A stretch of 64,000 nt of DNA. Source: Chelonoidis abingdonii. Taxonomy: Eukaryota > Chordata > Testudines > Testudinidae. The notes beneath the pieces were generated by a model, which was given only the letters and a program-made list of their open reading frames with translations, made no database searches and was not told the origin of the DNA. The stretch is taken from NCBI RefSeq assembly GCF_003597395.2, contig NC_133774.1, positions 45,924,346 through 45,988,345 on the forward strand. Direction: 5' to 3'. The translations under genes were made by a program, and so were the position numbers. This document shows, piece after piece, positions 33,637 through 46,244 of the stretch (the first letter of the stretch is position 1; each line of letters starts with the position of its first letter).

Positions 33637-34236
33637 TTCTTTCATATGGCTTGGGTTTTTAGCGATGACTACAAATTTATACAGCAGCAGTAAGCTGGTG
33701 AACATCCTTCAGGCCCCCAGCAAATTATTAATTCCCGTAATAGCCTTTTTGCAGGACTCTGTCAAATATTTATTGAAAATACAAAGAAATTGTTAACCAC
33801 TTAGCCTTTTATTTACCCTTGCTGAATGATCAAAAAATTACAGTAATTGCTATCTTTGTTTTCTTTTTGTTCTAATGATAGTTATGACACTTGTCAGCCT
33901 CCAGTCCTTGGGTGTAGCTGCAGACGTTAACACATATGTTTTTGCATGCACTAGCACTTGAAAAAATTGCTAGGAGGTTGCACAGTCAGGATAGCAAGAC
34001 TTTCTCATCAACTGGGGAATGTTGTAGAAAGTAGTATGTGTGTACTTATTCCACAGATACTATTCGCTTAACTGAAACAGAAGTTCCACATGAGTACTTG
34101 AAGTAGTGCATGCCAGGGCTCTTTCTAGACACCTGGCAGAATGCATATTTCTAGTTGATTGATTACCCTAATTTTGACTCATCTACATGTGGTCTCTGAG
34201 TCTCAGGCATCTAGCTAACACTCCAATTTTTAGCAA

Positions 34237-34278
<42 letters not shown>
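34237..34278. repeat. (AT)n(AC)n compound microsatellite
   Basis: Alternating AT for about 16 bases passes directly into an AC tract of about 26 bases. Confidence 0.95.
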
Positions 34279-34520
34279 GGTCTCTTTAAATCTTCTTTAA
34301 AAAGTGGATTTTTCTTTAATTGTGTGGGACTCCTGTCTCTGAGATAATATACCAAGGGTTTAGCCTCGTGGGGGAGGGAGACCCTGCAGTTAGCGTGGAG
34401 TAGCTAGTGTGCAATAATTCCCCATGTGAACACTCTTACTGCTCACTCAGAGTGCCTTAGTGCATAGTAGCTTAATGCACTTGGGGGGAAAACCCTTAAA
34501 CAGGCAAGTTGTTACACTTA

Positions 34521-34791
34521 GGCTATGTCTACACTGCACAGCTTTTAGCAACATGGTTGTGTCGCTACAGCTGTGCCACTAAAACTCGTGCAGTGTAGCA
34601 GCTGTTTGTCGGCTTTCGTGCCGACAAAAAACTTCCACTACCAACAAGCTGCGCTTGCGTTGTCGGCAGGACAATGTGCTGTTCACACTGGTGCGTGTTG
34701 CGGCAAAACTTTTTTTTGGAGGGGTGGGGTGGGGTTTAACATCTCTAAAAGACAAAAGTTTTGTCATTCAGTTGCCAGTGTAAATGTAGCC
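34521..34791. mobile_element. Inverted-repeat MITE (ggctatgtctacac family)
   Basis: Left end ttaggctatgtctacactgc (34518 on) is mirrored by gccagtgtaaatgtagccta (about 34773-34792). TA lies next to both ends, compatible with a TA or TTA/TAA target. The interior has mirrored tgtcggctttcgtgccgaca (34608-34627), a hairpin. A GT-rich T-tract near 34710 looks secondary. A related end begins at 63972. Confidence 0.7.
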
Positions 34792-34799
34792 TAAGTCTC

Positions 34800-36519
34800 A
34801 ATCAATCCCTCTGCCTCTCCCTCCACCCCAACCCTCCAAACAGACCCTAGTCTTATAGGGAAACTTACAATTGATGTTGTAAAATCTACATTGAATTGTG
34901 CTGAACCATTTTGTTTGGGCTTACAGCATAGAGATACATGCTATACAACTTAAATATACATATGAGGGATTTATAAAACAGAGAAAAGAAATGTCATTTT
35001 CACCTTTTTTCTTTTTTTAAAGCAATTCAGAGATTGTCTGCCCTTTAGATTTCTTCTTGCAGACTACATTAAGTGAGTATTAAACAATATTTGACAATAC
35101 TAGAAACCTTCACACATCACAAACTGGACCTTATACTAAACAGCCAGCTAGAATATGATGTCCCCTGTTGGACACCACATCAAATTTAAGATTCTTATCC
35201 TGATTTCCCCCTCCCCCCCCCCAAGCGACCTAATGTGCTGGATTCAGGCTAATTCAAGAACCAGCTTTTCTCATCAGTAGTGGTCTCCTACAGAAGTTGG
35301 AAATATTGCTTATAAGTATGAGGGCAGAGCTTTTTGGTAATGTAGTCGTAATCTTGAAACTCCCTTACACAAAAGCCACAGACCGTGGCACTTTCAGGAC
35401 AAAATGAGATTTTCGTTGCCACTGCTTTTCCACTTAAATCCTTTTTAACACTTAAAATATCACACCCTTTCTTCTAGCAGGGGTGGAGTGTAGTAACAAG
35501 AACTCTTGTTACAGATGTACCCAGATGTACACCCCAAAGTGTATGTACTAGATGAGTGAGGTATAAGTGCCTAGAAAGAGTCCAGTTTATGTTTGTTCTT
35601 AATACTAAATAGTTCATAGACTACTACCCGAGGAAGTAATATGGTCGGGAACTCCACACACTTAAAGCATGTGTTTTTTATGGCCTTGAAACAGGCATGA
35701 GAAGATTAAAACTGTTTTTGCAGCTTTTCAGGACATAGGCATGGAGTAGATCGGGCTGAAGACATCTTTCTCTCCCAATCCTGCTCCCTAATAAAACTGG
35801 AGCATGTTATAGGTTTGTTAGACACATTAGGCCATCCCCCATCTCCCCCTCCCCCCCAAAAACTTTTGTATTAATCAACTGTTAGTTTAGAGAGAAACTC
35901 AATGAAATTGGTATGACCTGCCCCCCAGCATGGATCTGTTTTCATATTGGTATAACTGTAGCACTAGGGGGTGCACCAATTTATTATTATTATTTATTTT
36001 TTTTTGGTAAAGTAGTATAGCTAGATCAGGACGAAAACTGTGCCTAAGGGTGAAATACTAGCTCTGCTAAAGTCAATAGCAAAACTCTGTCACTTCAGTG
36101 TGCCCAGGATTTCACCCTTAATGTCTCAAGACAAACATGGTGGATACCAGAGGATTATTTGCAAGTGGTTTTATTCTTGGGATGTCTTTCAAATACATAA
36201 TAAATGGAAACTGTGGCTAAGACTACAGACACTGCTGCATTGCATATCTCGCTGTTAACATGTCATTTCAAAATAGATTAGCGGGCTGCTGAGTGTGTCT
36301 TTTTATGGCTTGCAAATGATAATGGAATTACCACCGATTCTTATGAATAGCTTTAATATACAATCCACTTAAAAAAGGATGAAAACAAACCAGCATGACT
36401 GCTTAGTGCAATATTTGTCACTTGTATTAGAAGCAGAATGCATCACTACTGGCTAAATTTAATTTATTTATTAAAAAGAACAACTCAAGAGTTATAGGGA
36501 AAGTCGACCCTGCAATTAA
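34800..36519. other. Unassigned intron-like sequence
   Basis: No exon or confident repeat. A C-tract of about 11 lies at 35211-35222, and a T/A-rich simple stretch (ttattattattatttatttt) at 35981-36006. Confidence 0.35.
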
Positions 36520-36700
36520 AAATCTATGGCTGGCCAGCGCCAGCTGACTCAGGCTCTGGGGCTGTTAAATTACTGTGGAGACATTTTGGCTCTGGCTGTA
36601 GCCTGAGCTCTGGGACCCTCCCACCTTGCAGGGTCCTAGAGCCTGGTCTCCAGCCTGAGCCGGAACATCTACATAGCAGCTAAATGGCCCAGCAGCCCAA
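36520..36700. mobile_element. Hairpin MITE fragment
   Basis: Two imperfect inverted arms of about 65 bp face each other: 36552-36615 (ggctctggggctgttaaatt ... ctctgggacc) and 36632-36697 (ggtcctagagcctggtctcc ... ggcccagcagcc). Recognised as a common turtle short DNA element; its outer ends (ggccagcgccagctgactca) are only partly preserved. Confidence 0.6.
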
Positions 36701-36703
36701 GTT

Positions 36704-36872
36704 GGGTGTCCCTAGCCTCTATTTGCCAGAAGCTGGGAATGGGTGACAGAGGATGCATCACTTGATGATTACCTGTTCTGTTCATTCACTCTGAAGCACC
36801 TGGCATTAGCCACTGTCTGAAGACTGTGTTAGATGGACCTGTAGTCTCACCCAGTATTGCCATGTTTATGCC
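36704..36872 (-). repeat. CR1-type LINE 3' region fragment
   Basis: Antisense to a high-copy turtle repeat: on the minus strand it reads catggcaatactgggtgaga, then ggtccatctaacacagtctt, then aatgaacagaacaggtaatc and ccattcccagcttctggcaa. It abuts the hairpin MITE, which may have inserted at its edge. The LINE subfamily is not certain. Confidence 0.55.
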
Positions 36873-39800
36873 ATCTGTGGGTGTTTGCAGTTTATGCACA
36901 CCCTCAGGGGCCAAGACAACAGGTAATATAAAGGTGAGCACAGAAAGTTACACATTTTAAAAAAAAATCCTTCTTATAATAGTTGGTCCATCAAAAATTA
37001 TCTGCTTTACCCTTATTTGTCACCTCTGTTCAGCACTGCAACTTAATGTTGAACCCTATGGCTAATCTATTTTATTTTTTTAAATCAGAATTGTTGCTTA
37101 TCTATCTGTGGTATAGTAATGCATAGGGAGAAAAATGTACTGATTTAGTGTTTGTAAAAGTGGATTACAGATATCTGTATAAAATAACTGTCCAGATCAC
37201 CTTGGTCAAATATTAATCTTGTAACTACAGCTTCCAATGTATCTCAAATTGTGTATATGTAAAGAAGTTTTGAAATATGTAAGTAGACAGGACAGTTTCT
37301 GTTGATCAGATGTTGTTGTTGTTTAAATCTAAAGGACATGTTCATTTATAGACTTTGTGTTTCATATAATGAAAGCTGTGAATGAATTAGCAGCAACTAG
37401 GGGAGAATTAGGATGAGACTGAAGTGAACTGCAAAAGTAAGTGTGCGTGCTTCATTATGCATTTCTTTCAAAAATATTTTTTTTCCTTTCTCTTTCCCTC
37501 AAAGATCAAAAATGTCTGGTTCAGATGTTGTTGAAGGAATGAATAAACTTGCAAAACCAACAAAATGAAACTGACGCTGTTATTCTTCAGGATGCAGCTT
37601 GGGTTTCAGACTCCTAGCTCTAGTTTCCAATCCATTATGTATGGGGGTTCATTGTCTTGGTGGTAGAGTAAAGGTATAAGTATTTTGTTTTTTTTCCTCT
37701 TTAACTCTGTGATATGGTACTGACACAATCTTTACCTCCATGAAGGGCACAAACAGAAGAGTGTGTTGACAGAACTGCCAAGCACCAAAAAAACCCAAAA
37801 AAACTATACAAATTGGGAAGCTTGGAGTTAAGGCTATAGTAGTAGGTAGGAATTTATCTCTTTGTGGACAGATTTTTAATTTGAAAGCATGGTCCTGTAA
37901 AAGTCTTTAATTTTGACGGTTTTCAAATAATGTGCCACCATTAATAGGATCTTTACTTCTAAGCAAATATGCCTTTAAGAGGGTAGAATTAAGGCTGCTC
38001 TTGGGACCTTTAATCTGAATTTCCTGACTTTAACAAGATTTAAAATCTCTCAAATGTTGATTTCTTACAAATGTCTGTAATATAGTCTCTTTAGGATTAA
38101 ATGAAAAAGGATGACTAAGTGCAATGATCATAAGAGAACCATGTAAGACACCATTAGAATAGGGTCCAAGGACTAAAATTACAGATAGCATCCTAACGCT
38201 TCTAACTTTGCACAGTTTTGGGGCCAGACAAAATTACCAGCGGTAGTGGTAATATTACAAGCTTCTGGGAAGGAGGAGCATGGAATACATTTCAGTTCCA
38301 AGGAATTAAATAACAGGGTTAGAAATCAAACACACACTGCTGGCATGACACCGAAGTGTACTGTGATTGATATCTTTGTTCTGTTGGCAAATATAATGCT
38401 GATGACACCAGTCATTACTACTACAAAAACAATAACACCAGTCCAGAAAGACTGTGTTCAGGCATCCAGCTGCTCTCATTCCAGGTGCAACTGACTGATG
38501 CTTTCACTTGAAAAATCAGGGTAAACCTAGATTTCCAGTATCTTTATGCTGGTTGTCACTGACAAATATGAAGTCAACTAGTTTGCACCTTTTGGGCTTG
38601 GCTGGCTTGAAAGGATGTCTGGTAGCTAAGCAGCTCTGAGAGAAATTGTGATATAAATTCACAGTTCCTCTCTTGCTTCTTTTCTACCCTCCAACCTCCT
38701 CCACCTGCCAAATATGCACAGTTTAATTTACTGCCTCATAGAGTAAGTACTGCACCCCACCATGGTGCCTGGCTAGCTCTGGGAGCAGGAGCCAAAGCTG
38801 TATCCTCACAAACATTGGCCCTGTTGTCCCCATCTTCTCTGGGCATGAGGCATAGGGTTTAATCTAGGAGAGTTTTCTGTGGCCATCTGGAGGGCTGGGT
38901 TGGTCTCTTATTAGGACAAGTACTCTTTCATGATTCTCTACAAATACCTTGTTGATAACATAAACCTAAGTAAAAGTAGGTCCTCTTATGTTCCTTGGCT
39001 ATGGAAATGACCCATTCCCATAAGTTAAATTATTGAATTTAAGGGTTTTTAAAATGCTTCTCATCTGTATGGTTGCAAAGACACTGTGGATGTGACCAGC
39101 GTAAGTTAGGGTGAAAAGTCTCAAATCTACCTTAGCCTAGAAGTATAGCTCTGAGAAGTGTGAATTCTCATGCAACTCAGTGAGTTCTTAAGTCTGAAAG
39201 GTGAAGATTTGATTTATTTTTAGCAATGAAGTATTCAGCTGAAAAGTCTGTTCCACCATTCCTAGCTGCCAACCATGCAGCCTGTGCCTCCCAGGTGCCA
39301 AAAGGCTTAGCTCTCCCTCACCCAGCTATGAAAACCTCCAGTGTTACCCAAGTCTTGTGATGCAGCTAGGAATTGTCAATACAAAAATTATTAGCCTATT
39401 GAAAACTGAAAATGGTAAGACAATGTAAAATCAATGGCAGTATATCAAAATAAACTGCCTACTGGCTGCTGTCCTGCTTGTAGTATTTTCCTATTTAATT
39501 CTTTATAAACTTCCATTTAGCAATATGAAGCTGCTGCAGAATTTCTTGTCATAACTGTATGTATCCTTTTTGTTTCTTACTAGAAACTTGCTGAGTAAAA
39601 GAATAGCCATTGGTTTGTGTATACACAAATCAGTGACGGAAACTAAGAAATAATGGCTGGTAGTTGGTGGCTTTTTCACCAGCATTCTAGTTACATAAGT
39701 AATTTGGGGCCCTAGCAGTTATTTAGCCTACTGACTTTCAAAAAAGGCATTGTACCATCTGTACTTTCTTATGAGTTATGGACTTCTAATTTCCAATACC

Positions 39801-40085
39801 CACTGATGCATACTCTGAATTGTATACAAAACTAACCTATGTTGGTTCAACTTGCTTCAACTTTATTTTCCATTCTTCTCTTTTGAATATTTCTTCTCTC
39901 AAATATTTAACTGGACTACTAACAGTGTCCTTATCACTGTACAAAACATGCTGGATGATCCTGTCACTGCCACAAAGAATTTTCAACCTTCAAAATCCAG
40001 ATACAAAATGTATTGGATGACTAGGAGAATGGGTCTTAGTGTAGTAAATGTTGCATATGGGTGTATAACAGTGCTTTCTGTTTTT
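36873..40085. other. Unassigned intron-like sequence
   Basis: No confident repeat. A possible acceptor ttattcttcag (37578-37588) and donor gtataagt (about 37672) bracket an 83-nt stretch, but nothing suggests it codes and I do not call an exon. Other frames (38246-38494, 39503-39685) lack domains. Confidence 0.3.
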
Positions 40086-40570
40086 AAGTGGTTTAACGCT
40101 TGATGCTTTATGGAAATATTGAGTTTAAGAAAGGGATTTGAATGAAGAAGGTGATTGCCTTGTTCAGCAGGGCCAGAAAGGACTTTACATGTGATAGCAA
40201 TATGTATAAAGAAGTGTCCAGAGATGAATGGGAAATGTAAAGGAAGAGGTGAGGAAGGAGATCTGGGTGGAGAAAAAATGGGATTAGGAAGAAATAAGCA
40301 TGGATAGCACATATAGAATCTTGAAGGACAGTAGGAGAAATCTGAACTTGATAAAGGTAAGACAGTTCATGGATGTTTTCAGTGGAGAGAGTAACTGGGC
40401 AGAGGTCAGGAGAATTTGTTTTAGGCGTGGTATCTCGGATGGCCTCGAGGAGATTGAGCAAGGAGACCCAAGAAGAGGAAGTTACAGTAGCACAAGTACG
40501 AGATTGCCTGTGGCATAGTTGTGTGTTTGGTGTGGAGAGAGGAGTGAAGAGTAGCTGAGTAGCCAACTGG
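40086..40570 (+). repeat. Ancient LINE 3'UTR-like relic
   Basis: Purine-rich + strand (ggatttgaatgaagaaggtg, agtggagagagtaactgggc, gaagttacagtagcacaagt) similar to an old amniote LINE 3' untranslated region seen again at 44755-45000. The opposite strand therefore looks open over 182 codons (40108-40656, minus), which I reject as a gene. Confidence 0.35.
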
Positions 40571-43015
40571 ATGTAGGAAGCCAAACCTTCCACCCAGTGT
40601 GTTGGTTTTGTTCCAGGAATTTGAAAAAATATGAACATAGCTCTGAGAGGGATCATTTAAAAACATTGTCCACAATGTTAAGACCCCCATTTGCAGCCAT
40701 TTAGCTTTGTAAGAACTCATCCAGTTCAAAACACTCAAGTTATTTAACTTGCTAAATTAAAAAGTGAGGGTTAAACTGTTACAAACATTTTAACCAATAT
40801 ATCAGTGGATTTCTTAAGGGTTTAGTGTAGAGCTTGAGCATTCAATACTGCTGCATGGAGACACCTTTGTCTAAGCTCATGGAAGGATAACCATCAAGTG
40901 TCTGTCAGACAAGGTAGATGCAGATGCTAATGAGAACATATTGAGCTCTCATCTTCTAAGCCACAAAAGAAAGAATAAATGTCTTATAGGTCAGTTTGTA
41001 CTCCACTTCTGCTACTCGTGGCCGTAATAGGTTAATTTTCACTGGCTGGTAGGGAAAGTTGTTAAATCTAAGTAAGCAGGCTGGTGTGATAGCAATTAGA
41101 AATTAAATATGTACTAACTAGCTCATTTGTCTTTAAAGAAGAGTGAAGCTGGTGAATGGAAGTGATGAGTATGTTGCATAGCATGGGTTGGTCTGGTCAA
41201 AGGCCTGAAAAAAGAGTATAGCTAGTGTGGTGAGAAAAGCACCAAATGCTGTCAAGAAAATGTATTTAGAAGAGCAGTCAGGGGTCTGGGTAACACCTAT
41301 GCTCCAGATCACTAGTAGTGATCATTAGTTATTCTGAAATGAAGTTATTCTGACAGCATGTCTCCACCTGCTGTCCCCTACAACTCCTAATAGTAAATGT
41401 TTACCTCTAGAGAGATAAGGTAGGTGAGGTAATGGTTTTCTTTCTTTTTTTTTTTTATTGGACGTCTCTTTCACCAACAGAAAATTTCAGGATACACAGA
41501 GCTCTTCTCCCGTTTACCTTTGTAATTTAGGGCATTCAGTATATTCTAAACTTAACAGCATTTGCAAACTTCTGCTTGTACATCACCTTTAAACCTATTT
41601 GCAAAAATAAATTATTTTCTTTATGCCATTTATTTTGTTTCTAGAAAATGTTATTCTGTTTAAAAAAGCTTCTGTTTTTGAAAATGAAATGTCAGCATGC
41701 TTTTGGACTTTGTGAATGTTAAGGAATTGACATGTGCTAGTTGGTTTTCTAGACTGTCAAAGTACTAACTCTGAAGAGTTTTTTTTTGTTTTTTTTTTTA
41801 AAATGAAGTAATTATTTTCTTTAAAGTCAAGGTTAGGCAGTTATGTGTTAATTGTACACATGTGCAAAAGATACGTAAATATCTAGGGGGATTGATACTA
41901 GAGAGAACTTCAGAAGGACCTAACAGAAATAGGTATATGGGCAGTATGATGGCAGATGAAATTCGGTGTTGATAAATGTAAAGTTATGCTATCTGAAAGG
42001 ATTAACTCTACTGGTGTCAAAATTAGCTGAAAAAAGATATGGGTATAATTGTGGACTTATCAATGAAAATTTATCATCAGCATGCAGTGGTGTTCAAAAT
42101 GTAAATCAAACATGGAGATGCATAATGATTGATAGAAAATAAGTGTTATAATGCCAAGTCAATGGCATGCCTTTGCTTGGGACATATTGTTCATTTCTGT
42201 GCATGGTGTCTGAAAAAGGAGACAGAAATAATATGGGTTTTGGAATAGAGAAAGTATATGCTCAAATATAACTCCATTGCTTGTAAGTTTTAAAACTAGG
42301 CTGGAATAAATATTTAAAAAGTGTACCCTACAGAACTCTCCTGGCTTGACATTGAGATGGACTGGATGATCTAAGCAGGCTCTTCTCTCTTGATGGCTCT
42401 CCCATTATGACCTCAAAGCACCTTCCATTTGTTTGTATTGGCAGTAGTCTCAGTGTCATCTTAGACCTCAGACTCTATCTCTGGCATCTCCAATACCTGA
42501 AAATATGCCTGTTGCTACTTCCTCAACAATTCTCATGTATATCACTACCTTGACTCAGCTTGTGATGAAACTTTTTCATATAATCTTCTCCTTTTATTAT
42601 TACCATTCTTTTCTGTGGCCTCCCTAAATCCTAGCTCTCCACAATGCTACTGCTGTCATGCACTGGAAGGCACACGAACACATCACTATTTTCAGCAGCT
42701 CTCCTGGCTTTTTTCTTTTCTTTTTTTTAGGATTCAGTTCTAAATGTTATGAACCTCATCTAACTATTCTCCTTCTCAGTTGTCTGTCTCCTGGTTCCCC
42801 TTCCCCTCCCCCTCCCCCAGTCTTCCCACTGGTACTGTTTGTGCTACAACCTATACTGCTGCAACTGCTGCCATGTGGTAGAATCCCTCCTTTTTCTACC
42901 AGCCATTGATGCATTTACTTTAAATATTACCTGAAAGCGTCTCTTCTTACTTACTATACATCTTAATTTCTCTTTCATCTGATAATATCTTTTAAAATGG
43001 TTTGAGTCTGTGTAG
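40571..43015. other. Unassigned intron-like sequence
   Basis: Only T-tracts (41440-41458, 41780-41800, 42719-42728) and a C-rich tract near 42800 stand out. No exon or confident repeat. Confidence 0.35.
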
Positions 43016-43081
43016 GAGCTAGGAATAGAACTTGAGAATTCCTGTTTCATAGCCCTCTGCACTCATCACTGAGCCACATGT
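43016..43081 (-). repeat. tRNA-derived SINE head fragment
   Basis: On the minus strand, tggctcagtgatgagtg (A-box-like, 43061-43077) is followed about 30 nt later by aagttctattcc (B-box-like, 43021-43032). The spacing fits a tRNA-derived promoter. The rest of the element is not recognisable. Not a functional tRNA. Confidence 0.5.
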
Positions 43082-43544
43082 CTCTGTCTTCTGTGGAATT
43101 AAGAGCAGATGCCTGACCAGCATTTTCCCAGATTTTTTTACAGAAGGAGGGAGGTGACAGACCCAGAGGAGGCACTCCTGGTGCTACAGACACATGAATT
43201 TAATGTTAGTTTCATCACCTGCTAAGGATCCACATCGGAAGATCTAGGATGATGAACCCAGGGAGCCTGGAAACTGGTTAGCTGCTTTTGGGAGACCAGG
43301 TGGTGATTATATGCTACTATAAAACTTTATTCTAGTGCGAAGAGGCTGGCTGCATTCCACTAAATTATTTTCACACTCCCAACCAGCTTCTTAACGTTAG
43401 TGTTACTGCTTGGCTGTTGCTATAAATCAATTTAAACTGTTTTTTATTTTTCAGTTCTGAGGATATAGTGACAGGTAACTCTTATAGCAGATCTTCACCG
43501 TTCTCAGAGTATTGTGGGCATCACAGGGTTGATACACCATTGTT

Positions 43545-44220
43545 AGGGTCCTACCAAATTCACAGCCATGAAAAACATGTCACGGACCATTAAATCTGAT
43601 CTTTTGTGTGCTTTTACCATGTACTATAGGGATTTCGTGGGGGAGACCAGTGTTTATCAAATTGGGGATCCTGACCTAAGGGGATTGTCGGGGAACGGGT
43701 GTCACAAGGTTATTTTAGGGGGATCGCAATATTGCCACCCTTCTCTGCTGCCTTCAGGGCTGGGTGGTCAGAGAGCAGCGGCTGTTGGCCAGGTGCCCAG
43801 CTCTGAGGGCAGCACCCAGCCAGCAGCAGCACAGAAGTAAGTGTGGCAATACCATACTATGCCACCCTTACTTCTGCGCTGCTGCCTTCAGAGCTGGGTG
43901 GCGGAGAGTGGCAACTGCTGACTGAGGGCCCAGCTCTGAAGGCAGCAGCGCAGAAATAAGCATGGCAGTGCAATACCATACCATACCATACCATCCTTCC
44001 TTCTGCACTGGTACTGGCGGTGGCTCTGCCTTCTGAGCTGGGCTTCTGCCCTGCAGCCACCTCTCTTCAGCTGCCCAGTTCTGAAGGCAGCACCACTGCC
44101 AGCAGCAGTGTAGAAGTAAGGGTAGCAGTACTGCAAGCCTCCCTACAATAACCTTGCGACCTCCTCACCCCCCTCCCCCACAACTCCTTTTTGGGTCAGG
44201 GACCATGGGTTCCCATAATG
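43545..44220. mobile_element. hAT-like element with multiple facing hairpin arms
   Basis: It starts tagggtcctaccaaattcac, a terminus I recognise from turtle hAT elements. Downstream are three copies of a block containing cttctg(c)gctgctgccttcag and its reverse complement (43742-43840, 43861-43960, 43998-44120), so the region can fold as consecutive hairpins. Each is joined by a ggcaataccata-type linker; one linker has expanded to four CCATA units (43977-43996). The 3' end (gtcagggaccatgggttccc) lacks a clear terminus. Confidence 0.5.
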
Positions 44221-44754
44221 TAACAGTTTTTATTATGCAGTATGTTGCCATACGTAAGGAAAAGGAGTAACTTGCCAGATCAGTGATGGCAGATAGCCCT
44301 GGAGTACTACATACAGTGCTTATTAAAAATGAGTGTAATTGATTTGATACTTATTACTGTAAGATGAATTCATTTACTTTGTTTAAAGATGCTCATCCTG
44401 TTCCCCATGTAGCATGAAATAGTTATTGGCTGATCTTATGATCTGGATCAGCACTTCCTTTGAAAACTTAGAATGCTTCTAAAGCCTGGAAGAAAATGTG
44501 AACTGTTTGGAAATTGATGATGGAGACAGTGATATATATCAATTTTACCCCCTCTTATTATTTGTCACTCTTTAACCACCAACACTGTACACAGTGCTGA
44601 TGAAGATACTGCCCCTGTCCAAATGAGCTTACAGTCTAAATCGATAGACCTAGAATACATTGTGAGAATCAAAGGAATGTTATCTTTAAACTTTTAATTT
44701 TGCAACTGATAATTTTATTAATGTAGGTTAGTGCTTCTGGGCTAAATGAGTCTT

Positions 44755-45005
44755 TGGGATGGAACTGAAAGAAGACGGGTGCTTAGGACACTGGGATAAG
44801 GAGGGAGTTTGATACACATAGCACTGGAAGAATGCACACAGATAAGAGTGAGCAGAGGTGAAGAGGAAAGATGAGGCAGAATTCTTTCATTGAGTGAAGA
44901 GAAAAGTGGTAATAAATTAAGGCAGAGATGAGGCAGGGGCTGAGCCTTGATGGCAAGGACAAGGAGTTTAAAGTTGACATGGAAAATGCGTTGAAGGAGA
45001 ATGAC
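44755..45005 (+). repeat. Ancient LINE 3'UTR-like relic
   Basis: Same purine-rich type as 40086-40570: gatgaggcaggggctgagcc, ttgatggcaaggacaaggag and tttaaagttgacatgg. The opposite strand looks open but has no domain. Confidence 0.35.
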
Positions 45006-45109
45006 CATAGTCTTAGTGCCAATTTATGAAAACTTATTTTTGCTGCTGAAATATAGCAGATAAATTCCAGGTGACTCATTCTGACCACACTAGAGCGACA
45101 ATAAGAAGC

Positions 45110-45717
45110 TTACTTTGTGTTTATAGATTTTTTTTTTCAGCTGCTTTTGACTCGTTGTATTGATCAGCACTGTGGATACTGCTGCACCAATATGGGGTGC
45201 CTGAGGGCTTAGTTGTGTGAGGGTCAACAGTTGTATTACAGACTGGTTTTCAATAGAATCAGGAATACAGCAAGGATGCATTCTCTCACCTGTACTTTTT
45301 AATGTTCTAATAGACTATCTGATGACAAAGCTGATTGAGGCCAAAGCAGTAAGCGGTGTGAAATCTAAAGATTGATCTTTAGAGGATCTTGGGTATGCGG
45401 CTGATACTGCCTTACTGGGAGAGACCATGGACCAGCTACAGTTAGTGGTGGAAGAGCTGTGAAAAACTGTAGAATGTATGAGACTTAAGATCAGTAATGG
45501 TAAAGCTATTTGTGCCTCCTATAAAATGGAAATGAATGACCTGCAGATGCTGTGTGTAGATGGTAGTGACACTGAATGGGTGAACAATCTTTGCCTGGGT
45601 AGTCGGCTGACAGCTGGATGCTCTATATCTAGAGTCACATGTCGGATTGGTCTTGTCAGTAGGATCAAGTCCAATGTGCAGAAAAAGGTATATGGTACTT
45701 TTACAGAAGGGTTATAG
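45110..45717 (+). pseudogene. Degenerate non-LTR retrotransposon reverse transcriptase
   Basis: In one frame from 45241 the sequence reads DWFSIESGIQQGCILSPVLF (finger/palm motif with QGCILSP), continues NVLIDYLMTKLIEAKAVSGV, then the catalytic box at 45394-45405 reads YAAD where YADD is expected, followed by TALLGETMDQLQ. Downstream, LKISNGKA and WVNNLCLGSRL match the thumb region of such polymerases. Two in-frame stops (45373-45375, 45460-45462) and the missing catalytic Asp make it inactive. It is not CR1; the clade (RTE-like or I-like) is not resolved. Upstream (45110-45240) more distantly related sequence (LWILLHQYGVPEGLVV) probably belongs to it. Confidence 0.7.
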
Positions 45718-45819
45718 AGGTGTGGCTGAAAGAAGTAGAGCACAAAGCCAACCACAGAATGAGGTTGGAGGATGCAATTTTGGGGGGTTTTCAAAAAACA
45801 AAATCCTCCCACACTTATG

Positions 45820-46100
45820 TAACCCACACACCTTCTGGATGTGGTGTTCGGTCCCATCTACTGGCACCTAGAGAGTGTTCTACAGCCTTAACTAAGAGTC
45901 AGTTGGCTTTTAGCTCATGCTGTAGAAGCACATGCACTACGCTCCAGAGGTCCCTGATTCGATCCTGCCCACCAACGACCAAGATCTGTCGGCATTACAC
46001 TTATTCTTCCCAAAAAAAGATGACTTTCAAGGGACTGTTCAAGACAGAAGTCTGTTGTACATACCACCACAGCTACATTATAGCCAGGTGAATCTTCTGT
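45820..46100 (+). repeat. tRNA-derived SINE
   Basis: An A box, tagctcatgctg (45911-45922), and a B box, gattcgatcc (45956-45965), 33 bases apart, with ctccagaggtccc between them as a tRNA variable/T-arm remnant and ending in gcccacca. The leading part (ttctggatgtggtgttcggt) and trailing part (atctgtcggcattacactta) are blocks I recognise from a turtle SINE. Not a functional tRNA: the acceptor stem does not close. Confidence 0.6.
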
Positions 46101-46244
46101 TGCTGCTGCATTATGACCACTATGCTTCATTCCTTTGTGAAAGAATTTATTGTAGAATCCATCCCATGCTCCAGAATCTCAATTTTCCTCAAAACAAAAT
46201 AGCCTTTGTGCTTGCAAAGAAAACCCTGAGCAGGGTGTAAATTG

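Noticed and set aside
37589..37672. Possible 83-nt exon between acceptor-like and donor-like sites
   Set aside because: Acceptor and donor motifs of this quality occur by chance, and no frame shows coding character.
40108..40656. 182-codon open frame on the minus strand
   Set aside because: It is the complement of a purine-rich LINE 3'UTR-like relic; no domain, hydrophobic low-complexity composition, no splice or promoter context.
43888..44136. Open frames in the hairpin array
   Set aside because: They follow repeated CTG/CAG arms and are open on both strands by composition.
45911..45970. Candidate functional tRNA gene
   Set aside because: A and B boxes are present but no closing acceptor stem or proper anticodon arm; flanks match a SINE.
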